64,000 nt of DNA from Caenorhabditis remanei. Its lineage: Eukaryota; Nematoda; Chromadorea; Rhabditida; Rhabditidae. This document shows, piece by piece, positions 1-19,499 of the stretch. Made by a program: the position numbers and the translations under genes. Within the stretch, counting starts at the first letter, position 1. Every line of letters starts with the position of its first letter. Where the stretch lies: NCBI RefSeq assembly GCF_010183535.1, contig NC_071329.1, forward strand, positions 62,001 through 126,000, written 5' to 3'. The notes beneath the pieces are model-generated. The model did not search any database. It saw only the letters and a program-made list of their open reading frames with translations, and had not been told where the DNA came from.

Positions 1-2000
1 TTCCCCAAGAGATTCGATCTGAAATTGGACACGCCCTGGCCTAAAGCAAAAGAAAGGGCCATGGCTCAGAAGGATGGAGACATAGGAAAATGTGCATCTC
101 TCCTTTTTTCGTCTATCTTTCTTTTCTACAACGACACCATAATAGAGTTTGATTTGAGTCACATCTCAAAGGAAAAGACTCCTTCTAGCCAGGAAAGATG
201 GGGGATAGATTACAAATTTTATATTTTAAAACAGGAACTTCTTCGATTGACTGAAAAACTATTTGGGGTATTTTTGTTTTAAAAAAAATATTCAGAGTAG
301 CACTTTTTCGAAAATTCACAGAAGTTATGAGTGGTGATCACGGTACGATCAACATCGCTAGAGTCTTGTCTTCCCCTGCTGATTTAGGATAATAATCACA
401 AAAAAACAGGAAGAATCGTAATTCTAAAGTCCTGTTTTTCAAAAAGTTTTTTAAATGAGATTTAAATAAAATAAAATTATCCACTGTGAAACTCACAAGT
501 AATTCAAATCGTGATCGTTTTTCATACGTTCCTGTGGTGAACTCTTATAAGATGTTTATCAGTAAAACATGTTAATCCATTACTACAAGTCTCCGTTTCA
601 AAAAAAATTCAGATCAAATGTAGGGTTTTTTTCAATGTTTTGAAACGTTACAATAATTTGAAATATTTAAAAAGCATCTAAAATTAAAAACATCCATTTT
701 GTACAATAGAGTGTGGGTATTCTTCAAAAGTGTCCAAAAATTCATACTTCAAGTTGCATCAATCTCTTCCCCTCCAGTAGGCTCTCTAGGGACCTTTCCC
801 CAACGCCTTCGCACTTTGACTGCGACAACAAAACCAGCAGCATTGAAAAAAAATAAAAGAAGGATTCATTTCAAAGTGATAAACGTGTCGCGAAAGTATT
901 TTTTCAAGGGAGAGCATCCAGAAGTCTTGGTGAAGAAGAAGAAAAGGGACGGAAAAAGGGGACAACAAAAGATAGAAAAGAAAAGAAAGGCCCTGGAGCT
1001 GAAGAAGCAGAGAGTACTTGTTAGTGGAAGAGCATAAATTAAACAGCCCATGCTAATGGGTAAAGGGAGAGAAAGAGGACTTTGTATTTTAATGGGATGC
1101 CATTTGTCGCTAAAAGTCTTTATTATGAAGGAACGATGAAATTTGATTTCTGAGTGGTTTGAAAAAAAGTAAAAATTTTGAAAACTCTACGAATAGTGAA
1201 CCGTCACTAGCAAAAACAAAACATTTCACTTTTTCCGTTTCAAAAATGGAACCCTTTTTAATCCCATGTCTTTAAACCTTCCCATCTTTCTTCTTCAGAT
1301 GTTATTCCGTTGTTTCGTTTGAAGCAGCTCTTACGAAAAATGGAACAAAACAAAGGTTTGGTTTCAATGAATTTTAAAAACAAAAATTTTTAATCATAGA
1401 CTTTCGAAGATTCCCTTCTAAACTTTTGAACTTCTTCTGAATAAGAAATTAATTAATTGAATTTCACATCAGCGAATCATTTTTATAGTATTTTTTGTGC
1501 ACACCTCTCATCAAAAATGTAATTATCTGGAATGACGACTTCGCTCAAAAAGCGCATCTCATAAAATAGCGTGTACACACTAAGAAGAGCAGAAATGAGA
1601 ATGCTCCCTTGCAAATTCGAAGGCGACAAAAATTTTCAAAAAGTTGCGCTAGTGGGCGCACAACAACAACAGCAACAACAATTTTTGATGTTTTCTTTTC
1701 GAAACGGAACAGTAAAGTTTTTCAATTGCGATCGTTGTTTTTAAGAAAGACAACAAAGTTGTTTTTAAGAAGACAACAAAGACTTATCCGTTAATTTTGT
1801 ACAAAATCATTTTTCAAAAATATTGATAATTTTACTTTTAACTTCATTATTTACAAAGTGCTTCAAATTATGCATTAACATAAAGACAACAATGGCAAAG
1901 TTGGAGAACGATAAGACGAATGGCAAAAGTGAAAAGATGGTTTAAGAGAATATGAATTGATCAGTGTTAAATGCAAGCATTAACAGAAAAATCAAGGACA
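1..2000. other. non-coding stretch downstream of let-23
   Basis: I see no convincing gene here. The longest open frame (699-1037, plus) is a lysine-rich 112-codon stretch with no recognisable domain and overlaps open frames on the other strand, so I treat it as chance. The part next to position 2000 should hold the 3' UTR of let-23, which is read leftwards. Confidence 0.6.
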
Positions 2001-9026
<7,026 letters not shown>

Positions 9027-9860
9027 CAGCACACGATAAAATGCCTCCCAGAAAATTTTGGAGCGAATTGTAGAGATAGCGAATGAGTGAGTGAAAAAAC
9101 GCTCTATTTTCTCTCTTTTCTCTTCCTCTTTTTTCGATACCTAACTAGTGAAATTCTTCATTGCATTTCTTTTTCTAAATTTCTCTAGAATTTCGGATTT
9201 CTTTTTTCATTTGTACAAGTGCTCTGAAATAGAATAATTTGTAAAATGTGGGAGTGGGAGAGAGTATGATAATTGGTTTGTACATCACAAGGACATCACG
9301 AAAACAACGGAAAAGGTCGGAGTAGAAAAATGTGTTACTCACCATCAGGGTCTGTCAGATTGTCTAAAAACTTCCATTTTGAAATACATTTCTTTATTTT
9401 TACTTAAGGTTATTTACAATTTGAACAAAAGTGGAAGGTTTTTGATCATTGTCAAAAAAAAGCCATTCCTATACTCTAAAGCTCAATAGGTAGGCAAAAT
9501 ATTAATAAGCTGGAAATATTCCATAAAAAACACTTTTTTCAACTTCAAATTTTAATTGACTCACATTCTCTAACCACTATTTTCCTCTGTCTCCTCCGCA
9601 TAGTGGTCATCCCTGGTGTCGATGATGAAGTGACGTCTTTCGTGTTGATTTCGAGTATCAAGAAAAGGAACAGAAAAAGAAATCGCATCTGCAATAACGA
9701 TTTTACATCGCCCTTTGTGATATACTCGTCGGGAATAATACAAATTACTAGACGCAGCAGAGAGAAACAAGTTGAAAAAGTGATGTATTCGATGAAGGTA
9801 GAGGGGATTTAAAAAGATTGAAAACTTCAAACATACAGAGACAAAAAATGTTTTAATGGT

Positions 9861-9899
9861 GGCGCCACATCGGTCTCCGACCTGTGTCCGGTGAGCGCC
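9861..9899. other. GC-rich hairpin upstream of let-23
   Basis: GGCGCCAC at 9861-9868 can pair with GTGAGCGCC at 9891-9899, and CGG...CCG can pair inside it. The hairpin stands out from AT-rich surroundings. No RNA family is recognised; a regulatory element or a decayed repeat are both possible. Confidence 0.35.
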
Positions 9900-12602
9900 C
9901 CCCTGTGGAGGTACCTTTTCTCAATATGGAATGGTTTTGTCCAATTGTGTGGAGATAAATTGGAGGACACGTTCTTATTTCAGTACTTCCGATTGGGTGA
10001 GCTAGTGGTAGAATAGACGGTATGTTATAAATTCTTAGAGGTTTTTCCAATAATACGATTGTCTGAAAGTTCTCAAATAAAGAAAAGGAGCATATTTGAC
10101 AAAAAAATGTCTGATATTTTCAACATGAAAACCGTGGACAGCTTTCAAATCAAGAAAATATTCTCCTGAGAGGCCTAGTTGCGAGCAATGCACAAAGCAT
10201 TTTGGCGAAATCATTCATAACTATTACAAAAATCCAATGATTCATGAGTCACTAAACTCTCAACTGTTTGCTCAAAGAAAGGGGGGCTCGAATAGAAAAG
10301 AAAAAGGACTTTTCTCATGCTCTATTATTTTTAATTGAAAAAAAAGCAACATATATATATGTATAAATAAACAACATAACAAGAACATGGGAAACTTCTA
10401 TGATGACAGTTGGTATGTCTCGAAATTTTGTGCGAGAGTAATTTAGAAAACACTATACTGTTGTTTTGAATTTTTTCGCAAGTTATTTTTCATGACTCCC
10501 TGAACAAGTGATTGTTTTCCTATTTTGAATTTTTTGATCATGTGTAGAAGAATTTATAACAATTTGCTAAACCGTTATAGAGGTAGAAAAAATGGAGGAG
10601 CTGGACTGCACGCATGTGTGTTTGAGGGGGTGTCTTAAAGGGGCTGCTGATAAGAAAATAAGAGCATGAAGACGGTCTTGTTGCTTATTGTCTGCGTCTT
10701 ACGATCTATCAGAAGCTCTCTGCTCAATAGAAAAATGTCATGTGAATCATAACATTGAGATGTATGAGAAATGGGGGATGGTGGACAATGAAATACAAGC
10801 GGTGACTTGAATAGGTTCATGGGGAACGTGAGAAATTTTTGACTAACAAAGGCAGATAGGTTTTAGATACAGAGCAGAGCGAAACACTTATTTTCTGTTT
10901 AGTGCTTTGATTCAGAAAGTTTTCCGAATTTTAGACCGACATAAAATACTGTTAACAAAAAAACAAATATTCGAAAAACGGATCATCACATTGGTAAAAA
11001 AAAAATCCCATTACTTATCCTAATAGAGGAGATTTAATAAATCAATCTTGCAACAACAGTCAAGAGGAAACGTCTTTGAAGAACGCCGGCTGGCAGCTAG
11101 CCGGGGGACACGGGCGGTCTCAGAAACAATTAATTACCATATGGACAGGAGGGCACCTAAACGAAGAAAAATGGATGAATGAAAAGAAGAATAAGCGAGC
11201 AACATGTGGAGAAAACAATTCCTTGAAAAAAATGATAGGATTTTGATGATGCGGAGGGAGGGAGAATTTGTTATTGAAAGTATAGAATGGGAGGGGGGAG
11301 GGAAGAAGAGTCCAGGTGTCGAGTCAAGGGTTGCTTAGGAAGATTTATGATGTGGAGAGGTGAGGGTGAGAGGATTTATAACAGTAGGGTCAAGGAACTA
11401 TTAGGAAAGAATTAGGGTGTACATACTACTTGGAATCTAATGGAGTTATTCAAAACTGGAGATTGTTAGAAAGTTTTTATGAAAACCACTTAAACATTCT
11501 TGAATAATTTTGTAGTTCATAAAAGTGTTCTAGTTTATGAGAAAAAAGTGTTTAGAACAAAAATGAACATTGTGGAACTGACTAGTACAAATGAGTAATA
11601 CATTTCTTGAGGGCGTTTTTTAAAGAGACTCATGAGACACGTACAAACAGGGTATTACATCAAAAAAGAAATGGTGGGAGCACATTGATTTATGCGGTGC
11701 AATAGAAGGAATTGTTCGCAAATATTAGCTCAACTAATAGATTTTTCTCAACTTTTTCATCCGCTTTGGCAAGAAATATGGTTGTGCAATAGGTGGTGAA
11801 CTTGATCAGTAAAAATGGAACATTTTCATGAAAGGTAAAAACGGGAATTCAAGAGATAAGTGGAGGGAAGCTAGCTTTTTGATATGTTTATTTCCTAATT
11901 TTAAAAGTACACCTTCTATAGCAAAATTTTTAAATTGTTTTGATTTCTCGAAATCTAATGAGCCAAATTTGTAATCGTTCCAATAGAAATGTTTAGAAAC
12001 CTTCGGAGCATGTTTTGAGCTATCATTCGCTTGATTATGTTGAGAAATAAAACGGTTGATAGACATTTACGAAATCAAAAATAAGAAATTGCCATTTCGA
12101 CCTGAAATATTATCTGAAAACAATAGTTTTGCATCGATTGGTGGATAATGCAGTCAGAATTATTATAAGACTGAAATTTTCTTATTCCCGAGCTAAAAAT
12201 TGAATAAATAAAATTGTAAACCTGCAAATTCCTCAAAAATTTCGTTTTGTGAGAGTAGATCGAAAACATTTTTGTAGTTCTTTTTCGGATTTGTTGCATT
12301 TATAACAGTTTTGTTGATTTTACCACGTTATTTCCCATTTTCAACATGTTTTTATTACAAAACTCTGTAGAATTGAATCAGGCAGAACTAGTCTGCGCGT
12401 AGCTACATAAAACCCTAAAAATTATATAAAGTTTTTCTTCAACACCCGTTTCAATCTTTTATCTGGAATTGTCAAACATCGTATTTTCTGTTCCATTTTT
12501 TCAAGTCAATCCTAAATTCTTGTCGTTTTGGCAGATCTAAAAGTAGTTAGTTGTTCTTTTTCTGGTTTCTTGATAGTTTCTTGATAAAATTTTAAGCTTT
12601 GA

Positions 12603-12824
12603 GAGCATGTCATGGTATAACACATTGTTCCATAGTTTTTTTTTGTTGAGGATATAGGATGAAAGTAGAATTTTATTTTTGTAGTTGAACATTTTTTTGT
12701 ATGTGACTTTTCTAGAGTTATGGCCAATCAATGTAGACAACTCAAAAACATTTTACGCATTTTCCAGCCATGTCACAGAGTGTCTGTTCAAAAACTTGCA
12801 AACTACAAAAATGAAGTTCTAGTT
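12603..12824. repeat. degenerate palindromic element related to the 28.6-kb MITE
   Basis: The left half has a TTTTTGTAGTTGAAC core and the right half has the reverse complement, around CAAACTACAAAAATGAAG. The same core appears at 13.8, 15.8, 28.8 and 28.9 kb. It looks like a decayed member of the same non-autonomous transposon family. Confidence 0.5.
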
Positions 12825-13588
12825 TTGATTAATATACTTTACAAAAGTTGAAACTATTAAACTTTTTGATACCATTTTTTCGACCTTTGTGATCTTGCTC
12901 CTGTCTCTTTCGAAAATTTCAGCTGATTGGTGTGATAGTAATAATGATAACTTGAAGATGCTACTATAATTATTCCTTCTCGCAGCGAATAAAACCATAA
13001 CAAATTGTTTTACACATCTGATGGGTCAGTTGTATTGAAAAAAACCCAAATTTCAAAAACCACAAATTGCAATTGTTTATAAATTCTCCTGACACCCTTA
13101 AATGTGTCTTTTTCTAAGTAAAAGGGCACGTTTCTTTCTTGTACTAACTCCAACCCCTTCCGCCAATTTCTTATTTTCCAATAATTCTATATAACCAAAA
13201 GTAACCTAATTTCCGGGACGATTGGAGGTGCCCCCTAAGTTCATCGACGCGTTAAAATAGGAGTATTTGAACTTCTCTTCATACATATATATTCTTATTT
13301 TCCATTCCTATTTGTGTTGCTGTCTCTCATATTTATTTTCTAAAAAACAGAAAAAAACGAGAAGGGTGACAACTCGCTATCCCATCCCCACTTATTTTTG
13401 TCACGCTTTGAAAGAGATGAAATAAGAAATTTGGTGGGAGTATGCATCCCCGGGGAAAGTTTCTGGCCGGACATTTGTCCGCTTTCTATATCACTCCGGC
13501 AACAACTGCGGCACTCATTTCTAGAAATCATAACGATTGGGCACATCTACAGTTGCTCAAAAGGACACCAAGTTCAGATGCCGGAAAC

Positions 13589-16500
13589 ATGAATCAGGTG
13601 AGTAATAGTTTTTTTAATTGTTATAGTTCTTACTATAGTTAATTGACGAACTTTGGATACAATTAAGTGTTAGTGTACTTTTTCAAAATTAAATCAAAAC
13701 TTTATCAATTTCAGCTGTCTTCAGTTGAAAATTACCAACTTTGAGAGGATGTCTCGGCATCCCTAATTGGCTCACAAAAAATACTTAATATGGACTATAC
13801 AGTTAAAAAGTAGAACTTCACTTTTGTAGTTGATCATTTTTTGTACGAACACTCTCTAGCAAGTTACCGACGATTATATTTCATTCGCGAATGAATATAC
13901 TTCAGTGCAAAGTTCTGCCATTTTTGACCGGTTTACTTTAATTAACAGTAATTTGCTAAAGAGTTCTACCAGAAATCTTTAGGACATTTTTTTTGGTTTT
14001 TTGTAAACAATTTAAAAAACTGGAGTCATATGATTAACTGGAAGCTTATCATGACCACCCGCAATAACTTTGAATGAATCAACTACTTTCTGCAAACAAA
14101 CAAATTTTTCCATCTTTCTGCAACAATTATGATTTGCGATGTGGTCTTTTGAAAAGCTTCTTACCTCTCTTTTTTCTCTCCACCCAATTTTTCGAATTTC
14201 TTTTTCTTCTATTCTCAAATTCTTTTCACACGTTTTCCGGTGCCGACGATTAAAGAAGATTTAGTTGCCTCCCCTTTTCCTAACCCTCTTTCTTAGTTTT
14301 CGTCACCAGAACGTGTGGATCCAATTGAAATTGTCGTTTGGAAATATTTCAACGTCCCACTTTTAAAACTTTCAGTTTTTAATTTTTGATTTCAAACCGT
14401 AATAGCAAATCTTAAATTTTTCAAAAATTCCGCTCATAGTCAGTTTTCAAAGTCAAAACCCTTCAACTCCGAAGCCAAACAAAAATGTTCCCATACATTT
14501 TTAAATTTCTATAACTCAATTTATGACCACCCCTACTACTATGAAATAGATTAATCTTCTCTTCTTCTCTAGAAAAAGAAACATTTTCCTGCTTCTCCCC
14601 TTGTTAGCTTTTAGTCTGATTGTTTCCCTTTTGTTCTAGGTACACTTCGGAACAGCTTCGGCACGGCGCCGTAACGCTATGATTCTAGAAAACAACAGTG
14701 GCGACGGAGACGACGACGATGCACCAAAAGAAGGTTTTGTTTTTCTTCTGTTTTTTATTGTTCCAATTGTTTCTTTTGTGGGGCAAACAATGTTTACTCT
14801 CTGCTAAAATACCTATTTGTCTGCTGCCTGGTTCTAAACAAAAAACGAGAATGTTCAGATTTCCTTGAAAGCTGAGTAAAATATTGCAAATCTTTCTATT
14901 TTTTACCTAAACTTCAAAATGGTAAACTTACAATGGTAGTTCTCACTATCAAGAATATTTTCAGCGTGGTGCTCGATCCCGTGTTTTCATGGCAACTCCA
15001 TTTCACCCACATCATAAAGAAAGATTGTTTTCAGTTTCAAAAGGTTTCCAAAACTTGAAAAACTTGAACTAGTTTTTAGACCTTTCTTTACTGCGTAGAA
15101 AAACAGAAACTAAACTTCTACGTAAATTGAATAAATTTGAAGGATCCAAACATCCCTTATTTCTGCCCCGCCCGAAGTTGTGTTCTGCGTTTTTTGGATT
15201 GATGTAGGCACAGTAGAGCGAGCAGTAAAGTCCGCAACAAACGGATTTGAATTTTTTCCATAGTTTTTAATGAAAAATACGACAAATTAACGTAAAAACC
15301 ACGCCACCTTTCGCCGCGCATTGCTTTAAATAATTAACCCACAGGAGTTTTGAACCAACTCAAATCAAGACACTTCTCATCAAACTTTGAGTTATCCTTA
15401 CTTTCAGGATTCCTTGCAAACCTCCGTCTTGCATTATTCCACCTTGTTCTGATCTTTGCCACTGTTGCCTATATTATCGCCGGTGCATATCTGTTCACCA
15501 AAATCGAGCATCAAGCGGAATTGGATCGTTACCAGTCATATCATACAATCTATCGAGGCTTCGTTGAGAACCTCTTTTATCAATCCTCGAATCGGTCGTC
15601 AACTGATGTTGAGAATCTGATTGACACCTTTACATTAATAAATTTTCGAGCGTTCAAGGAAGGATTGAAACCAACTGGTATGTTTTTTTTCTATTAGGCA
15701 TTTAAAATTGGTCTGACTCTTTGAAACTACATACAGTACCGTGCGGTAACAGAACTAAGGTAGAGCTTCATTTTTGTAGTTGACAACTTTTTTGTACTGA
15801 CACTTCCTAGAAAGTTACGTATCGACAAAGTAATTTCTCCCTCAAAATGCCCAATTTTAGTACAAATAGAGTGATTTTTGAGCTGTCCTCGTAAAATATT
15901 GCAATTAGTCATCACACTTAAATTTAAAAATTGAATGTTATAGTGACTGAAATACTTCTAGATTTCCTCGTCCCTCAAGAAACTAGTCGCTGGTCGATGA
16001 TATCCGCAATATTCTTCACAACGACAGTACTTACCTCCATCGGGTACGGAAACCTGATTCCAATCTCAACAGGTGGCAAAATTTTTTGTGTTGGATATGC
16101 GATTTTTGGGTTAGTTTCATTCCAAATTGTTTTTTTTTTTTTTGCAAAATTGTTTCTTACAGTATCCCGTTAACGTTGGTGACCATTGCTGACTTAGCCA
16201 AGTTTGTAGCAGATATGTTAATAATGGATCCAACAGAAGATCCAAAAACAGGACGTCAGCTGCTGGTGTTAGTGTTTCTTCTGGGCTACATGACTATCTC
16301 AGCCTGTGTGTATACGATTTTGGAGCCAATGTGGTCGTTTTTGGATTCGTTTTATTTTTGTTTGGTTTCGTTGGTGAGTTTCTAACTGATATTTTATAAA
16401 TAGTAAATATGAGTTTGAAATTGAGAGGGTGTTCTAAATCTGCCACAATTTTCAGCTAACGGTCGGATTTGGAGATCTCTATCCGACTGGTACTGTTGAA

Positions 16501-19499
16501 TACATGCTGTGCTCCATAGTATTCATCTTCATCGGACTCATTCTGACCACACTTGGTATGATTTCTTTCGGAATTAAAATAAAAATCTGTTTTTCAGCGG
16601 TCGATGTGAGTGGATCGGTTGGAATTGCCAAGATGCATTCTATAGGAAGAGGATTTGATGCTATGAAAATGTTGAACGCGTTACGGTGAGTGGAGATCTT
16701 CACCAGTTAAAGTATGTAATGTCCTCCAGTTGTAAGGAAGTAAGTAATTTTTCCAATTACAAGACTATTCTCTAACTGTGGAGTCTAGTCTTCTCCGAAT
16801 AGTTGGATTACCGGAATGGTGGATCATTTCTGTATTGTGTTCAAAACATAGCGAATCATTCTTTTTATCGCCAAATCCTCATCAATAGCACATAATTCTT
16901 CTCACTTACCATCTTCCCTTTTCATGTCGTTTGGCCTCTCACTCAATTTGACCCGTTAACACAATCCACACATACGGACACATGTACACGAAAACATACT
17001 CGTTTCCCCCAATCGGGCCAAGTTCCTTGATGATGACGATGAAAATGGAAAAGGGGGCAAGATTTGCGCACGGGTATTTCGTTTTTATTTCGAGATCCGA
17101 CTTTTCGATTACATCAAAAATATATGGAGGCATTGTCGATCCCGAAGTAATTTACACCAGAAAAGACACAGAGACTGGAATCTGAATTCAATTTTCGTCA
17201 AGGATTCACGTCAGACTTGGAAAAAACAAGAGATCTGCAATCGTTGGTTATTTTACCAAACAAGACAGTAGAAAAGGGTCTAATTGGTGTTAATAGAGCT
17301 GAGTTATTGCATAAACTACATTGTTTACAAAAGAAGATTGTACCAATTTAGAAAAAATATTCAGCGGAGTTTAGCCTCGACTGTTATCAACAAGGTCCAC
17401 ACTCAGCTTCAGTCAAACTATCAACAAGAGGATTTTTCAATCATACAATTACAGTACTAATACTTAAAAAAGGAACAACCTTGAGTTTTTTTCAACTTAG
17501 CAAGTTACTATCATTATTTTTATCTGTTCGTGTGTTTTCATCCCTTCTCTTTCACTGTATCTCATCTTATTCTATCTATCTCTCTCTCATCCCAACCTTT
17601 TCCTTCCTTCCGTTTTGTGTCTCCAGTAGTTTCCAACTATTTCTCAAGATTATATTGTCTTCTGAAGGTCTCTTCCTTTTCACTCTGCGACCGTCGTCTT
17701 CGAATGTTGTCCATCGGCGGGCCACGTCCTCGAAAAATGAGGTCATTTTGGTTCGGGAGGGAAGAGCGATGAAAAATCAGAAGAACAGATAGAAAAAAAA
17801 GAGAAAAAGAAGATGATGATATGGGTGTCAAATATTGAGATTTAGACGGTAAAATAAGAAAAAAACAACACATTTCCATAACATCAAACTCAAAAAACAA
17901 CAACCGCGGTAAACAGATGCAAATGAGAACCCGTTAGTAGGACAGTGAGGGGTTAATCTCTAGAATCAATAGAGCGAACCCCTCATCATCTCCTTTTTTC
18001 GCTCAAACAAATTCCCATGCGCTGGTCTCTGTCTCCTTTTCCTAACCACAGGTGTAAACAGTCTTCCTTTAATGTATCTTCTCAATTTAACCTTCACCTC
18101 CAAACCATCTCCACTTGTATTAATCTATATTTGGAGTGTTTTTCTTGAGAAACGTTGGTGACAGATAGGTGTATTGGATGTTGTAAAAGTACTTTGAAAT
18201 TGCAGGGTTTCAAAAAGTAGGATCATATTATAGCTAGCTTATTTTGCGTAAGGTTGTCAACTGATGCTCTGCTGATGCTAATACTGTCTTATCTACTGAT
18301 AGTATCTGTTGGTAATTCTTAAGAAAAAAAAAGAATCCGTAAAAGACATCCAAGGATAAAATGTTATTCAAAAGCACAGAAAACTGTTAGGAAGCATGAA
18401 ACTTGGCTTTCTATCCATCAAGCCAGTTAGAATATATTCGAAAACGTTCAGAATTCTTGTAATCCGAATCCCATCTCATGATCATTGTCTTCTTCCTATT
18501 ATTCCGATCCCATTCTACATTTTGCAGTGTTCGAAAAAGTGAGTTCGTCGCTAAAGGGGCGGTCTCATTGTCGGCGGCCGCGCGGGTGGCGGCGGGTCGT
18601 CGTCTCGACGGTCAACAGCCCCCATCTCAGCAACAACCCCGTTGGTTTGCGTATGTACCCAAGGACGCACTGACGATTCCCTACATTGATGAATCGGCAA
18701 ACGTCTCATCCAGGCAAGTCTTCTTAAATTTTTAGACAATTTTTGTTTTGTTGGAAAAGGTTAGACAGGATCTAGTTCAAAACTATCAATAGACTAGTTA
18801 GAGTAAAGCAAAACTGTGTTTTATTCATGAGACTGTAAATAATTTACTTATTTATTAAAGATAATTTCTATTAATTAGCGAATTTAATTTTTTTAAAACA
18901 AAATATACATGAGTGCAAAGGTGCAAATTTTCCTACTTTTATTGCGGACGCAAACAATTCTTCTGAACTTTCGTAACCCGGAAGTGTTAAATTTGTCTCC
19001 AACATATTTCGTTGACCTACATATTGCAATAAAAGTTTCTCTGTAATTCAAAACAATAAAAATTTGAAAACGGAGAGTACTGTGCCTATTTTTTAAAATA
19101 AACTGTGATTCAACCAAACATTTTCGAGCCAAAGAGCCACGAAAAGCCTAATTAAATGTGCTTTGAAGGTATTTTCAAAAATCTTGGTTTTGCGGTCTTC
19201 TGTTATTTTGAATACAATTTTTTCCCAAATGCTGAATGATTTCTCTTGTCCGGCGCCACGTCATTTTCAAAACAATGAACAGTCATACAAACATGGTCAC
19301 ACACTCTCATTGCACACCACTGGCTCGAATAGAATTACGTGTAAACAAATAAAAAGCCAAAACTTTTTGTGGTTGACCTGTGGTAGAGGGGCGAGAGAGA
19401 ATATAAACATTTCGTGTCTTGGATGTAAACGCTTCCGAAATTTATGAAGAATTTCTCTATTATTTCAGAACAACGACTACTACTCATACGAGTATCTGA
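13589..19499 (+). CDS. TWK-type two-pore-domain K+ channel (about 384 aa; both ends uncertain)
   Basis: K2P potassium leak channel, a plasma-membrane subunit with four membrane spans and two pore loops that sets resting potential. Exons: 13589-13597, 14640-14733, 15408-15677 (or from 15345), 15944-16109, 16163-16373, 16456-16555, 16598-16685, 18528-18713 and probably 19469-19499. Phases agree throughout. Seen: M1 ([17 protein letters not shown]), pore 1 with TSIGYGN, M2, M3 ([18 protein letters not shown]), pore 2 with TVGFGD, M4, then a C-tail with a Gln/Pro-rich segment. The tail exon is reached over a 1.8-kb intron and leaves by a GC donor (AG|GCAAGT). If it joins the acceptor at 19469 in phase 2, the protein ends TTTTHTSI, a class-I PDZ-ligand pattern. 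Alternatives are a stop just after 16685 without splicing, and a longer N-terminus from ATG 13442. It is clearly a TWK gene, but I cannot say which number. Confidence 0.85.
13690..13880. repeat. fragment of the 28.6-kb MITE family in TWK intron 1
   Basis: The order of short matches (ACCAACTTTGAGAG, ATGGACTATACAG, AAGTAGA.CTTCA, TTTTGTAGTTGA, TTTTTTGTACG) follows the left half of the element at 28621-29067. The copy is diverged and lacks clean ends. Confidence 0.55.
15715..15865. repeat. fragment of the 28.6-kb MITE family in a TWK intron
   Basis: GGTAGAGCTTCATTTTTGT followed by AGTTGACAACTTTTTTGTAC and a later AGAAAGTTA block match the left half of the element at 28621-29067. It lies between the exons ending 15677 and starting 15944. 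Confidence 0.55.

Larger units (their letters stand above)
9027..13588. other. 4.5-kb non-coding stretch upstream of let-23 and the TWK gene
   Basis: This divergent intergenic stretch should hold promoters and enhancers for let-23 (leftward) and the TWK channel (rightward). I see no sure gene. Notable contents are a GC-rich hairpin at 9861-9899, another short GC-rich hairpin at 11086-11104, an ATATAT tract near 10350, a palindromic repeat remnant at 12603-12824, and a minus-strand open frame at 9570-9830 that could be an alternative let-23 first exon (see findings). An in-frame extension of the TWK N-terminus back to an ATG at 13442 is possible. Confidence 0.6.

Noticed and set aside
699..1037. 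112-codon plus-strand open frame, Lys/Arg-rich
   Set aside because: No domain, no splice partners in phase, and competing open frames on the other strand; probably chance in purine-rich DNA.
18478..18527. Using the ATG at 18478 as start of a separate small gene
   Set aside because: The segment before 18528 is a typical pyrimidine-rich intron end, and the downstream exon fits the TWK phase.
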